Position numbers and translations under genes: made by a program. Below the pieces are notes generated by a model. The model saw only the letters and a program-made list of their open reading frames with translations. It was not told where the DNA came from and made no database searches. Source: Caulobacteraceae bacterium (GTDB lineage: Bacteria > Pseudomonadota > Alphaproteobacteria > Caulobacterales > Caulobacteraceae). From it: DNA of 64,000 nucleotides. The stretch covers positions 62,001-126,000 of the forward strand of contig CANJPZ010000005.1 of the NCBI GenBank assembly GCA_947476325.1, in the 5' to 3' direction. Positions 23,755 to 32,861 of the stretch are shown here, piece after piece; position 1 is the first letter of the stretch, and each line of letters begins with the position of its first letter.

Positions 23755-25148
23755 AAGGCAGATCAAGCCAGAAACAGCTGCCCGCGCCTTCCGCACTGAC
23801 GGCGCCGACCTCGCCACCCATCAGTTGAGCCAGGGATCTGGTCAGGGAAAGGCCCAGTCCCGCCCCGATGGTTCCGGCGCTCGTGCGTGCGACCCGGGTA
23901 AAGGGCAGGAATGCCTGGGCGATCTCATCTGGCGCAAGGCCAGGGCCGGTGTCAGCAACTTCGAAACGCACCCGCGCATCGCCCTCGCGGCGAAGGCGTA
24001 CCTCGACCCGGCCGCGAGCGGTAAACTTCAGGGCGTTGTCGATCAGGCTCAGCAGGATCTGGCGTGTCCGGACGGGGTCGGCGCGAACCGCTCCGGACTC
24101 CAGTTCAGGTTCAACGAACACTGAAAATTCCAGCCCCCGCGCCGTGGCGTGGGGTTGGCTAGAGATACACCAAGTCGCGAACCAGCCTGGAGCCGTCAAA
24201 CAATTCCGGCCGCACAGCAAGCTGGCCCGCTTCGGCGAACTCGGTGTCCAGTGTCGCCTCAAGCACTTCGGCCAGATCGCTGGAGGCCTCCAGCGCGGCC
24301 TCCAGCGCGGCCTTCATCTGGTCGCGGGAGGGCGCAGAGCGAAGGGTCGGGCCGGCCGCAGCCGCCAGAACGTGGGTCACGCCCGCCAGGCCGTTGCGAA
24401 TTTCGCTGCCCAGGGTGGCGATCAGCGCTGATTTGGAACTCGCCAGCCGTCTGGCGTCGAGCGCGGACTGCTCGCCGGCCCGGGCTAGGCGACTGCACTC
24501 TTCGCTTAGCAGAAACTGCCGCTCGAGAATCCGATTGACCAGCAATGACAGCGTCATGGCAAGAGCCAGCGCGCCGCTGCCGAACAGGGCGGTCGGACGG
24601 GTATCCGGCGACAGAAACAGACAGATCAGTGGCCCTGCACTTGCCGCAGGCCCCACCAGCAGCAAGGCCGGCAGCACAGGCGCGAGAAAGAAGAAACAGG
24701 CCATGGCCCCGGCACAGGCCAGGATCAGCAGCGACTCGCGCGCTGGTCCAGCGCCCAGGGCAAATAAGCCTATCTGGGTTATGGCGACCGCCCACAGCAG
24801 TCCACCCAGGACATGAATTCGCGTGCGTGCGACCGGATCGGCGGCCAGCTCAGGGCGGCGTCTGACTGTGGAGGCCAGCGCGTAAAATACTCCCCAGTTG
24901 ATCGCAAAGATCGCCAGGCTGACGATCATCAGCTGCCCATTCGCGGCTGCCGACGAGGCCCACGCGAACATCGTCAGTCCGACTGCGAAAAAGACCAGAG
25001 CGTAGGGCAACAGAGCCGCCTGGGCCTCGAGGGCCAGAAGACGAAGCGCCGCAGTCGCAGGAGGAGCGTCCGCCGGTTGGTCTTTCCGAGGGGGGGAATA
25101 AAGAGAGATCAGAGCGGACGCCCTCCTGCTGTCAGGACAATCCCACAT
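23708..25148 (-). pseudogene. Frameshifted, phospho-His-less sensor histidine kinase
   Basis: The first frame (25148 down to 24159, 329 residues) has about seven hydrophobic segments and then the dimerisation helix. There SALIATLGSEIRNGLAG aligns with the usual ATMSHEIRTPL, putting Ser248 at the phospho-His position. It ends at TAG in GTGTATCTCTAGCC. Removing one T joins it to a second frame reading QPHATARGLEFSVFVEPELE, which carries an intact ATPase domain: LLSLIDNALKFTARG (N box), VADTGPGLAPDE and GAGLGLSLTRSLAQLMGGEV. So the gene is both catalytically altered and broken, unless the extra T is a sequencing error. The second frame stops at 23708. Confidence 0.7.
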
Positions 25149-25270
25149 CGCGGTTTAGGTCCTGTTAGGAAATGATCTTAACAAAACACTCCGTGCTCAT
25201 AGGTTTTCGTTAAGCATAAACCGGCATGCTTTGAGGGCCGCGGAATCCGTCCACAGGCAAGGGGAAAACG

Positions 25271-26413
25271 ATGGCGACGACACGCACCGCCCTCACCGAT
25301 GAGGACATCCGCGCCCTGATAAAGGGTCCCACCGCCGATGACCGGGCAATCGCCGCGCACAAGATCTGCCGCAGCATCGACCGCGTCGACCTTACGCCCG
25401 AGGAGCGAACCCGCGCTCACGAAATCTTGCGGCTGATGGCGGCGGACGCGGCAGAACTGGTGCGCCGCGCTCTGGCCGTAACGTTGAAGGGGTCGGACAA
25501 CCTGCCGCGTGACGTGGCGCTGCAACTGGCCAGGGACATCGATTCCATCGCCCTGCCGGTCCTGGCCTTTTCGCCGGCCTTCACGGACGAAGACCTGAAA
25601 GAAATTATCCGGTTGGGCGAGCCGGTTCGCCAGATTGCTGTCGCCCGCAGGCCGGATATCTCGGAAGATGTCACAGCCACCATCGTCGAATTCGGCGCCG
25701 AAAAGGCCGTTGAAACCGCCTGCGCCAACGACAATGCGCGCTTCTCGGAGATGAGCCTTCAAAAGGCGCTCGACCGGTTCTCAAAGGCCGAGAGCGTTCT
25801 GCAGGCGGTCGCCTATCGCCAAATCCTGCCGCTGTCGGTAACCGAGCGCCTGATCACCATGGTCAGCGAAAATGTTCGCGAACACCTGGTCAGCCATCAC
25901 GCCATCTCGGCGGAAACCGCGCTGCAGATTTCCTTAAGCGCGCGGGAAAGGGCCAGCGTCGATCTGGTCGATCAGGCGGGCCGCGCCGCCGACGTGCGCA
26001 GTTTTGCAACCCACCTGAACAAGGCCGGCCGGCTGACACCCTCGCTGCTGCTGCGGGCCCTGGCCCATGGGCACATGAGCTTCCTGGAACATGCTATCGC
26101 CGAGTTGTCGGCCGTGCCCCACCACCGCGCCTGGCTGATGGTGCATGACGCCGGGCCCCTGGGTCTGAAAGCCATCTATGAGCGCGCAGGCATGCCGGCC
26201 CGGCTCTATCCGGCCTTCCGCGCGGGGATCGACACCTACCACGCCCTGGAACGCGAAGGAGGCCTGTCCGACCGCGACAAGCTGCAGGAGCGGATGCTGG
26301 AGCGGTTCCTCACCCAGCCCCAGCCTGCCACCCGCGAAGACATGGACTATCTGATCGACAAACTCGACCGGGTCCGTGGCGAAATTCGAGAGCGGACAGC
26401 CGGCGCCGCCTAG
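25271..26413 (+). CDS. DUF2336 domain-containing protein (first copy)
   Basis: This 380-residue helical protein matches the alphaproteobacterial DUF2336 family, shown by LTDEDIRALIKGPTADDRAI, VALQLARDIDSIALPVLAFS and IAVARRPDISEDVTATIVEF. The family forms HEAT-like helical repeats and has no established biochemical role. No membrane segment or signal is visible. It is divergent from the broken kinase gene. A second DUF2336 protein lies 2.6 kb away on the other strand (29031-30140), with an Hpt protein between them, which hints at signalling but does not prove it. Confidence 0.85.
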   Translation: MATTRTALTDEDIRALIKGPTADDRAIAAHKICRSIDRVDLTPEERTRAHEILRLMAADAAELVRRALAVTLKGSDNLPRDVALQLARDIDSIALPVLAFSPAFTDEDLKEIIRLGEPVRQIAVARRPDISEDVTATIVEFGAEKAVETACANDNARFSEMSLQKALDRFSKAESVLQAVAYRQILPLSVTERLITMVSENVREHLVSHHAISAETALQISLSARERASVDLVDQAGRAADVRSFATHLNKAGRLTPSLLLRALAHGHMSFLEHAIAELSAVPHHRAWLMVHDAGPLGLKAIYERAGMPARLYPAFRAGIDTYHALEREGGLSDRDKLQERMLERFLTQPQPATREDMDYLIDKLDRVRGEIRERTAGAA

Positions 26414-27564
26414 CGCGCGGCCGAAGCCCGCGCCGGACTCGCCTTTTCCTCGGCGCGAGCGCCAGCCAGCACGTCTTCGAGGGCATAGTTGCCTTCGTGG
26501 CAGGCGTACTCATAGACGCCGGTGCCGCGGGCAAACTCGTATTCGCCGCCCCAGGGCGCATCCCATACCGTCGGGTCTTCGGCCTGGAACTGGTACAGCA
26601 GCCGGTCGGCCTTCACGCGGGTGAAGCGCTCGGTCATTTTCAGGTTGGCCGACGAGCCGTTCAGGTTGGTGCTGGACGGGAAGTTGGTGGTTTCAACCAC
26701 CAGAGTGTCGCCCTCCCAATGACCGATGGAATCGCCCATGTAGGGGCGGATGCCGTCAGTGCGATGCTTGCCGTTCAGGCGGACGATGCGAACGTCATGG
26801 ACCATCTCGACCCAGATCGCGACCGTGTCCTTGGTCTGCACGAACCGGTAGTTGTTGTTGTAGAGCTGCGACAGCATGATCGGACCGGTCGAGCGGCCGA
26901 ACGACATGATGCAGCGCATGGCCAGACCAGCCTGCTCGGGATTGTCGTACTGGCCGCCACGCGGCGCTGCGCCAGCGGCCGGGGCCGCGCCGCCGCCACG
27001 TCCGGCGCCGCCACGCGCGGCCGGAGGACCACCTTCACCTTCACCTTCACCCGCGCCTGCCGCAGGCCCGCGCGCGACCCGCGCGCCGGCTTTGGCCGCC
27101 GGAATGCGACCGTTGGCGGGATTGGTGACCAGGGATGTCCGGGCCTGGCCGTTGACCCGCATCAACCTGTCGCCCGGATCGGTCCAGCCGGCATTGTAGC
27201 CGCAGGCTGCGCCACGCGATCCGCTCTGGCATTCGTCGGCGTTGTCATTGCTCTTGTTCGCGTTGGTCCAGTTCTGAATCACGGCCTGATCGGTGGGGGC
27301 GTTGAGGCGTGCGGTGCGCGCGTCATTGGCGCCCTCGATCTGGCGGGCCTCCTCGTCGGTATAGACCTTGCGATCGCCCAGCTTGGTGTCGCGCTCAAGC
27401 TTGGTCATGGTGCTGTTGGTCCAGAACCCGCCAATGTCGGGGTGGCCGTCGCTGAGGCGTGGCGCCTTGTAGACCGCCGCGGTGCGGGTCTGCGAAAGCG
27501 CCACAGGGGGCAGAATGGCCACGGCCAACGCGGCCGCGATCAGAATTTGTGTGGTCCTGGACAT
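26410..27564 (-). CDS. Secreted protein of unknown function with RGG-type linker
   Basis: This protein of about 384 residues has a signal peptide (ILIAAALAVAILPPVALSQ). It belongs to a widespread secreted family marked by RLSDGHPDIGGFWTNST, RCIMSFGRSTGPIMLSQLYN, VEMVHDVRIVRLNGKHR, SIGHWEGDTLVVETTNFP and YEYACHEGNYALEDVLAGAR. No function is established. A central low-complexity stretch of Gly, Ala, Arg and Glu (about residues 167-205) interrupts the conserved parts. ATG 27564 was preferred because GGGGA lies nine bases upstream; an ATG three codons earlier is possible. It overlaps the convergent DUF2336 stop by four bases. Confidence 0.8.
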   Translation of the reverse strand: MSRTTQILIAAALAVAILPPVALSQTRTAAVYKAPRLSDGHPDIGGFWTNSTMTKLERDTKLGDRKVYTDEEARQIEGANDARTARLNAPTDQAVIQNWTNANKSNDNADECQSGSRGAACGYNAGWTDPGDRLMRVNGQARTSLVTNPANGRIPAAKAGARVARGPAAGAGEGEGEGGPPAARGGAGRGGGAAPAAGAAPRGGQYDNPEQAGLAMRCIMSFGRSTGPIMLSQLYNNNYRFVQTKDTVAIWVEMVHDVRIVRLNGKHRTDGIRPYMGDSIGHWEGDTLVVETTNFPSSTNLNGSSANLKMTERFTRVKADRLLYQFQAEDPTVWDAPWGGEYEFARGTGVYEYACHEGNYALEDVLAGARAEEKASPARASAAR

Positions 27565-27655
27565 GTTCTGCATTCCCCGCCCGACTATTGATTGCGGCGG
27601 AGATTACACCCGGCTGTCAGCCGATCAAGCGTGGGTTCGAAACGGCCCGTCCGGC

Positions 27656-28135
27656 CTAACCCAGGAACGCCTTTACCTGACGCTCCAGCTCTTCGGCCAG
27701 GGCCCGGCCCATGGGGTTAGTGTCGTCCTTGATGCTGTCGCGAACACAAGCGCGGATGGCGTCGATGTGGGCGTCGATAATCGCCATCGGCGCTTCCAGG
27801 CGGGTTTCGGGCTGGTCGATCATCTTGCAAAGCGATGCTGCGATGCGGGTGATCAGCGGGAATTCATAGGTCGAGCCAAGGCCCTTCAGGTCATGGACTC
27901 GCAGGTAGAGATTTTCGGCCGTTTCCATTGTCCAGCCGTCAGACCTGATGCGAGCGCGGGCGGCGTCGAGTTTGGTGATTTCGTCCTGCAGCCATTCGGC
28001 GAAGTTCGATGACAGGCTCTTCAACGCCGCTTCGGCCTTGGCGATCGCCGCTGGATCTATACCCGCAATTCGCCCACCGACCTTGAATTTCAGGGTGTTG
28101 GGGACATGGATGGTCTGTCCGGGTTGCTGGCTCAT
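27656..28135 (-). CDS. Hpt domain protein (phosphotransfer)
   Basis: This 159-residue protein has a C-terminal histidine-phosphotransfer domain. The phospho-acceptor is in LYLRVHDLKGLGSTYEFPLI, matching the HxxKG motif of Hpt domains, and helices follow to the end. The N-terminal 40 residues (PGQTIHVPNTLKFKVGG) are not part of the domain. It should accept and pass a phosphoryl group between receivers, but its partner kinase is unknown; the nearby hybrid kinase is broken. ATG 28135 opens the conserved sequence. Confidence 0.82.
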   Translation of the reverse strand: MSQQPGQTIHVPNTLKFKVGGRIAGIDPAAIAKAEAALKSLSSNFAEWLQDEITKLDAARARIRSDGWTMETAENLYLRVHDLKGLGSTYEFPLITRIAASLCKMIDQPETRLEAPMAIIDAHIDAIRACVRDSIKDDTNPMGRALAEELERQVKAFLG

Positions 28136-28211
28136 CGTCGTATCCTCGGCGCTGCGTTGCGCGAATGGCCGGAGCATCAACAAACCACGTTAAAAATGGG
28201 TGTGTCGCGGA

Positions 28212-28988
28212 TCAGGCCGAGAACTGCTCGGTGAGCACCCGTTCCTCAAAACTGCGTCCGGCGTCGAACAACATGCAAAGGCTCGTCTCGCGATCCTGGG
28301 AAACATGCACCTGAATCACGTCACGGACTTCGAAGGCGTCGGCAACGGCGGCGACGGGACGTTTTTCAGCTTCGATCACTTCGAAGGTCACTCGCGCGTC
28401 GTGCGGCAACAAAGCGCCGCGCCAGCGGCGGGGGCGAAAGGCGCTGATCGGGGTCAGGGCCATGACTTCGGCCCCGATCGGGATGATCGGTCCGTGAGCC
28501 GACAGGTTATAGGCCGTCGAGCCGGCAGGCGTGGCGACCAGCGCCCCATCGCAAACCAGCTCATTCATCCGCACCTTGCCATCGATCGAGATGCGCAGTT
28601 TTGCAGTCTGTCCGGTCTGGCGAAGCAGGGACACTTCGTTGATCGCCAAAGCCTTGTGCTGCCTGCGATTGCGGTCGATGGCGACCATGACAAGGGGGTG
28701 GATGATGGTGCGTTGCGCCGCATTGATCCGCTCAACGAGGTCATCCTCGTTGAAGTCATTCATCAGAAAGCCGATGGATCCTCGGTTCATGCCGTAGACT
28801 GCGGGCTGGCCCTTGATCTGGGCGTGGAGGGTTTCGAGCATGAACCCATCGCCGCCCAGAGCGACGATGACCTCGGCGTCAGATGCCGGCGCATCACCAT
28901 AGCGGGCGGCGAGCCGGGCTCGTGCGTCCTGGGCTTCGGGCCGTTCGCTGGCGACAAAGGCTAGACGGGAAATGCGCCGCGGGGTCAT
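28212..28988 (-). CDS. nadK: NAD kinase
   Basis: This 258-residue enzyme makes NADP+ from NAD+ and ATP. It shows [16 protein letters not shown] with the GGDG motif, [31 protein letters not shown] with the NE motif, and [19 protein letters not shown]. The length is short but normal for alphaproteobacterial NAD kinases. It lies 76 bases upstream of the Hpt gene on the same strand, and the DUF2336 gene upstream is 42 bases away, so all three may be co-transcribed. Confidence 0.93.
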   Translation of the reverse strand: MTPRRISRLAFVASERPEAQDARARLAARYGDAPASDAEVIVALGGDGFMLETLHAQIKGQPAVYGMNRGSIGFLMNDFNEDDLVERINAAQRTIIHPLVMVAIDRNRRQHKALAINEVSLLRQTGQTAKLRISIDGKVRMNELVCDGALVATPAGSTAYNLSAHGPIIPIGAEVMALTPISAFRPRRWRGALLPHDARVTFEVIEAEKRPVAAVADAFEVRDVIQVHVSQDRETSLCMLFDAGRSFEERVLTEQFSA

Positions 28989-29030
28989 GGGGCGAAGAAG
29001 CGCTGGACGCTTGAGGTTGTCAAATCCGCA

Positions 29031-30140
29031 CTAGCCGACAGCTGCGCGTTGCAGTACGGCCCGCGCCCGCTCGGGGTCGCCGACACCAAACGCCGCCATG
29101 GCGCGGCGGCCCTCTTCAGACCCACCGCCCGGCCGGTTGCGGTTCAGGTCGCGGACAAGGCGAAGGACGGTGTCATAGGCTGAACGATCAATGCCGGCCG
29201 AAACGCAGGCCAGGGCGAGAAGCTGGGGCTGATCGCTGTTGATTGCCTGTTCCACTGTCGCCGCAGGCACGTCGATCCGCTTGGCCAGCGCGGCGACAAA
29301 CAGGCTTAGCCGCTGCTCGTGCAGGGCTTTGACCAGAAAGCCGGGCCGCAGCTGACCAGAGCTGTGCAGCTTGTCGACCAGCCGGCGCTCCATTTCGGCG
29401 CGGTCGTCCTTGACGGTCATGCTCGCTTGAGCGCGCGCCGGGGTGACTGCTTCGCCGGCCTGCGAGGCGCGAACGGCCTCGGCGATCTCGCGATCCAGGG
29501 CTTCAGCGTCGACCCGGAAGCGACTGACGATGGCCGATCGCAAGGACTGTCCGACCCAGACATAGAGCTGTTCTGCCATGTCAGGGGTCAGGCGAGGGTG
29601 GCGGACCAGGGGAGAGCGAATGGAAGCGACCTTGCGCGAGGCGTCCAGCAGCTGGGCCATGCCAGTCTGGGAGATGTCGGCGGTGTCGTTGCCGGCCAGG
29701 GCCGCCAGGACGGCCGGCTCGCCGATCTTGAGTACGGTCTCGACCACCTGAGCCCCGATCGCCGGCCGAGCGGCGATGGCGATCTGGTGCTCGAGGGTCG
29801 CGAGCGCAAGGATCCGGATCAGGTCTCCGTCCTCGAGAACCGGACTTTGAGCGATGACAGGCCGGGCGATTTCAATTTCGTCCAGCGCCAGCACATTGAT
29901 CAACGCGTGAGGCGCCCAATCGGCGGTGGCCAGGCGCTGGGACAGGGCTTGGCGGATCTGGCGCTCGGCGTCGGCGACCAAGGTCATGAACACCGAGTTC
30001 ATAAGGGACTGGACGGCTGGATCGATCCGCTCGCTCTTGCGGTCATTCGTCGCGCACAGGTCTACAAGCGCCAGCAACAGCTGTTCGCGGTCGGCGGGAA
30101 CGCCGCTCTTGGCCAGCTTCAGGATTTCATTCGGCTGCAT
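29031..30140 (-). CDS. DUF2336 domain-containing protein (second copy)
   Basis: This 369-residue helical protein is a diverged relative of the one at 25271-26413. It shows ALDEIEIARPVIAQSPVLED, QIAIAARPAIGAQVVETVLK and RKVASIRSPLVRHPRLTPDM, the DUF2336 repeats. Function unknown; no signal, membrane helix or catalytic motif is visible. It is probably the first gene of a minus-strand unit with nadK and the Hpt gene. Confidence 0.83.
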   Translation of the reverse strand: MQPNEILKLAKSGVPADREQLLLALVDLCATNDRKSERIDPAVQSLMNSVFMTLVADAERQIRQALSQRLATADWAPHALINVLALDEIEIARPVIAQSPVLEDGDLIRILALATLEHQIAIAARPAIGAQVVETVLKIGEPAVLAALAGNDTADISQTGMAQLLDASRKVASIRSPLVRHPRLTPDMAEQLYVWVGQSLRSAIVSRFRVDAEALDREIAEAVRASQAGEAVTPARAQASMTVKDDRAEMERRLVDKLHSSGQLRPGFLVKALHEQRLSLFVAALAKRIDVPAATVEQAINSDQPQLLALACVSAGIDRSAYDTVLRLVRDLNRNRPGGGSEEGRRAMAAFGVGDPERARAVLQRAAVG

Positions 30141-30265
30141 AATGAGCGGATCATCGTCGCCCTGAATGAAAAGAGGCTTAAGTCGAAAAACGCAATTGTC
30201 TTGACGCCAACCCGGCAGGGGTCGATTTTCCGATCAACAGTTTCTTTTGACAGGACAAGATCGCC

Positions 30266-31042
30266 ATGGCCGACGGCTCAATGGTCAACGTGGCCTCCCT
30301 CAAGGGCAAGGTCTCTGACGCCGAATGGCAGGTCCGGGTGAACCTTGCCGCCCTTTACCGCCTGGTGGCGCACATGGGGTGGGACGACATGATCTACACC
30401 CATATCTCGGCGCGGATACCGGGGCCTGAGCACCATTTTCTGATCAATCCCTACGGCCTGTTCTTTGAAGAAATCACCGCGTCTTCGCTGGTCAAGATCG
30501 ACCTGGACGGTGACATCATTCAGGACACCGAATACGCCATCAACCCGGCGGGCTTCACCATCCACTCGGCCGTACATGCAGCGCGCGAAGATGCCCAGTT
30601 CGTTATGCACCTGCATTCGGATCAAGGCGTGGCGGTGTCCGCCCAGACCGAAGGCCTGCTGCCGATCAGCCAGCATGCCCTGGTCTGCATCCCCCAGCTT
30701 AGCTACCACGACTATGAGGGCATCGCCCTGAACCTGGACGAGCGCGAGCGACTGGTTGCTGATCTCGGTGACAAGAACATGATGTTGCTGCGCAATCACG
30801 GCACGCTGGCGGTGGGCGAGACCGCGGCCCGGTGCTGGAATTCGATGTTCTTCCTCGAGCGGGCCTGCAAGCAACAGGTCATGGCCCTGTCCGGTGGTCG
30901 CAAACACATCCTGATCGCGCCGCAAGCGGCCCAGGAAGAAGTCGCCAGGCAGATGGTCAACAGCGCGCCTGTTTCAGCGGCTTTGTCCTGGCCGGGGTGC
31001 CTGAGGCTGCTAGATCGTCACCTTCCGGGCTACGACGCGTAA
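30266..31042 (+). CDS. Class II aldolase/adducin family protein
   Basis: This 258-residue protein has the class II aldolase/adducin fold. The metal-binding histidines appear in FVMHLHSDQGVAVSAQ (HxH) and MLLRNHGTLAVGETAARCW, and the N-terminal MIYTHISARIPGPEHHFLIN is typical. Whether it is an aldolase, an epimerase or a non-enzymatic relative cannot be told. It is a monocistronic gene divergent from the second DUF2336 gene. Confidence 0.85.
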   Translation: MADGSMVNVASLKGKVSDAEWQVRVNLAALYRLVAHMGWDDMIYTHISARIPGPEHHFLINPYGLFFEEITASSLVKIDLDGDIIQDTEYAINPAGFTIHSAVHAAREDAQFVMHLHSDQGVAVSAQTEGLLPISQHALVCIPQLSYHDYEGIALNLDERERLVADLGDKNMMLLRNHGTLAVGETAARCWNSMFFLERACKQQVMALSGGRKHILIAPQAAQEEVARQMVNSAPVSAALSWPGCLRLLDRHLPGYDA

Positions 31043-31190
31043 AAAACGCGAATTTTTGGCGACGACCGTGCTCCTCCGTCCAAATATTTCCGGCAGGCAA
31101 TTCCGGCCGTCATAAAGTTGATATAGCTCGCCTGTGTAACGCTCGCTCGGTACATCACCGCGTGAGACCTCGCGTCTGGAGCCTTTCGAG

Positions 31191-32861
31191 TTGATCAAAC
31201 GGCATTTCTTCCTGATCGCCGCGCTAGTGGTCATCGTATTCATGGCAAGCGCCGTGGGCTTCAAACTCGTGATCGCGCCCAAGGGTGCAGCGGGCGGGGC
31301 GCCCGGCGCTGGCGCGCCGGCTGGCGGTCGTGGCGGTGCGGCGCCAGGCGGCGCTCCGGGCGGCACCCCAGGCGGCGCCGGTGCGACCGGTGGTCGCGGC
31401 GGAGCCGGTGCCCCGGGCGGTCGCGGCGGCGCGGGCCGTGGCGGTGTGGCGATTACGCCAGCCACGATTTATCCTCACACCTTTGCCGACCGGCTTCAGG
31501 TTCTTGGCGTCGCCAAGGGTCGGCAGTCGATCACCGTGACATCCAGCGCCGCCGAATTGGTGGAAGCCGTGCGGTTCCGCCCAGGCGACCGCGTCGCCGC
31601 CAACCAGGTTTTGCTGGAACTCAAGCGCACCGAGGAAGACGCGGGCGTTATTCAAGCCCAGACCGATCTCAACCTGGCCAAGCTCAATTCTGACCGTTGG
31701 ACGGATCTGGCCAACCGGGGTGTTGCATCCCGGAGTCAGGCCGAAACCTTCCAGGCGACCTATGAAAAGGCCAAGGCCTCCCTCGACGCGGCCCGGTCCC
31801 GCGCCGGAGACCGCGTCATCCGTGCGCCGTTCGCCGGAATAATCGGCCTTAGCGATATAGCGCCGGGCGCCCTGATCTCGCCGGGCACCGCCATCGCCAC
31901 CCTTGATGACACCACGATCATGCGCGTCGATTTCGACGTTCCCGACCGCTTCCTTGCCTTGGTGAAGGAAGGTGGCGGTATTACCGCCACGACCGACGCT
32001 TATCCTGGCGAACGTTACTCCGGCCGCGTCGCCAAGCTTGACGCCCGCATCGACGAGCGTACGCGCACTATCAAGGTGCGAGCCGAGATTCCCAATCCGA
32101 ATGGCCGTCTGAAACCCGGCATGCTGATGCGGGTCGGCGTTGATCGCGGCACACGGGATTCACCTGCGGCTCCTGAAGCTTCGGTGCAGTTCTCGGGCAC
32201 CCAAGCCTATGTCTATTACATCGCTCGCCGGAACGGCGGCATGTTCGCTGAGCAACGCAATGTTACCGTTGGCGAAGTGCAGGACGGGCTGATCGAGATT
32301 CGTGACGGTCTGCTGGTTTGCGACCAGGTGGTCGCCGACGGTCTTAACCGGGTTCAGCCCAACCAGGCGCTGACGATCGCCACAGGCGCTCGCGGTGGGC
32401 GCGGCGGTCCGGGCGCGCCCGGCGGCCGAGGCGGCCGAGGCGGTCCTGGCGGTGGTCAGGCAGCGCCCGGCGCGGGTCGCGGCGATGCTTCAGGCGCGCC
32501 TGCGGGCCCCGGCGCCCCAGGTGGCCGCGGCGGCCGCAGCGGTGGTTTTGGCGGCGCACGCTCCGGCGGTGAGACCGGGGCGCCCACGGGCGCTTCAGGT
32601 CGCGGCGGACGCGGCGGCGGCGAAGCCGGTGGTCGTGGCGGCCGCGGTGGTGGCGCGCCCGGCGCGCGCAGCGGCGCTCCGACGGTCAACTGTCCGACCG
32701 GCGGCCCTGGCGGCGGCCAGTCAGGCGCTCAGGCGGGCGGCGGCCGCGGTGGCGATACGGGCGCGGCCATGGCTGGCGGTGCAGTCGCAGGCGCACCTGC
32801 TGGCGCTCGCGGCAGCAGAGGCGGCCGTGGTGGGGCCCCGGGCGGAGCAGCGCCGCAATGA
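31191..32861 (+). CDS. RND efflux periplasmic adaptor with RGG-rich flanks
   Basis: This 556-residue membrane-fusion protein starts at TTG with GGAG upstream. An N-terminal helix (FFLIAALVVIVFMASAVGFK) anchors it. Residues 33-85 are Gly/Ala/Pro/Arg-rich. The adaptor core follows: lipoyl-like SSAAELVEAVRFRPGDRVAA, a hairpin of about 60 residues, VIRAPFAGIIGLSDIAPGAL, and a beta-barrel with RVAKLDARIDERTRTIKVRA. From about residue 398 to the end is an unusual 160-residue tail of GGRGG-type repeats with one Cys in TVNCPTGG. The pump gene overlaps its stop by four bases. Confidence 0.9.
   Translation: MIKRHFFLIAALVVIVFMASAVGFKLVIAPKGAAGGAPGAGAPAGGRGGAAPGGAPGGTPGGAGATGGRGGAGAPGGRGGAGRGGVAITPATIYPHTFADRLQVLGVAKGRQSITVTSSAAELVEAVRFRPGDRVAANQVLLELKRTEEDAGVIQAQTDLNLAKLNSDRWTDLANRGVASRSQAETFQATYEKAKASLDAARSRAGDRVIRAPFAGIIGLSDIAPGALISPGTAIATLDDTTIMRVDFDVPDRFLALVKEGGGITATTDAYPGERYSGRVAKLDARIDERTRTIKVRAEIPNPNGRLKPGMLMRVGVDRGTRDSPAAPEASVQFSGTQAYVYYIARRNGGMFAEQRNVTVGEVQDGLIEIRDGLLVCDQVVADGLNRVQPNQALTIATGARGGRGGPGAPGGRGGRGGPGGGQAAPGAGRGDASGAPAGPGAPGGRGGRSGGFGGARSGGETGAPTGASGRGGRGGGEAGGRGGRGGGAPGARSGAPTVNCPTGGPGGGQSGAQAGGGRGGDTGAAMAGGAVAGAPAGARGSRGGRGGAPGGAAPQ

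Noticed and set aside
24150-24170. Programmed frameshift in the histidine kinase gene
   Set aside because: No slippery heptamer or downstream pseudoknot is evident around CTCTAG; a simple insertion or a read error is likelier.
32395-32861. Repeat-rich GGC/GGT-CGC stretch considered as a tandem repeat array or CRISPR
   Set aside because: There is no fixed repeat unit or spacer pattern; it is the Gly/Arg-rich coding tail of the RND adaptor.
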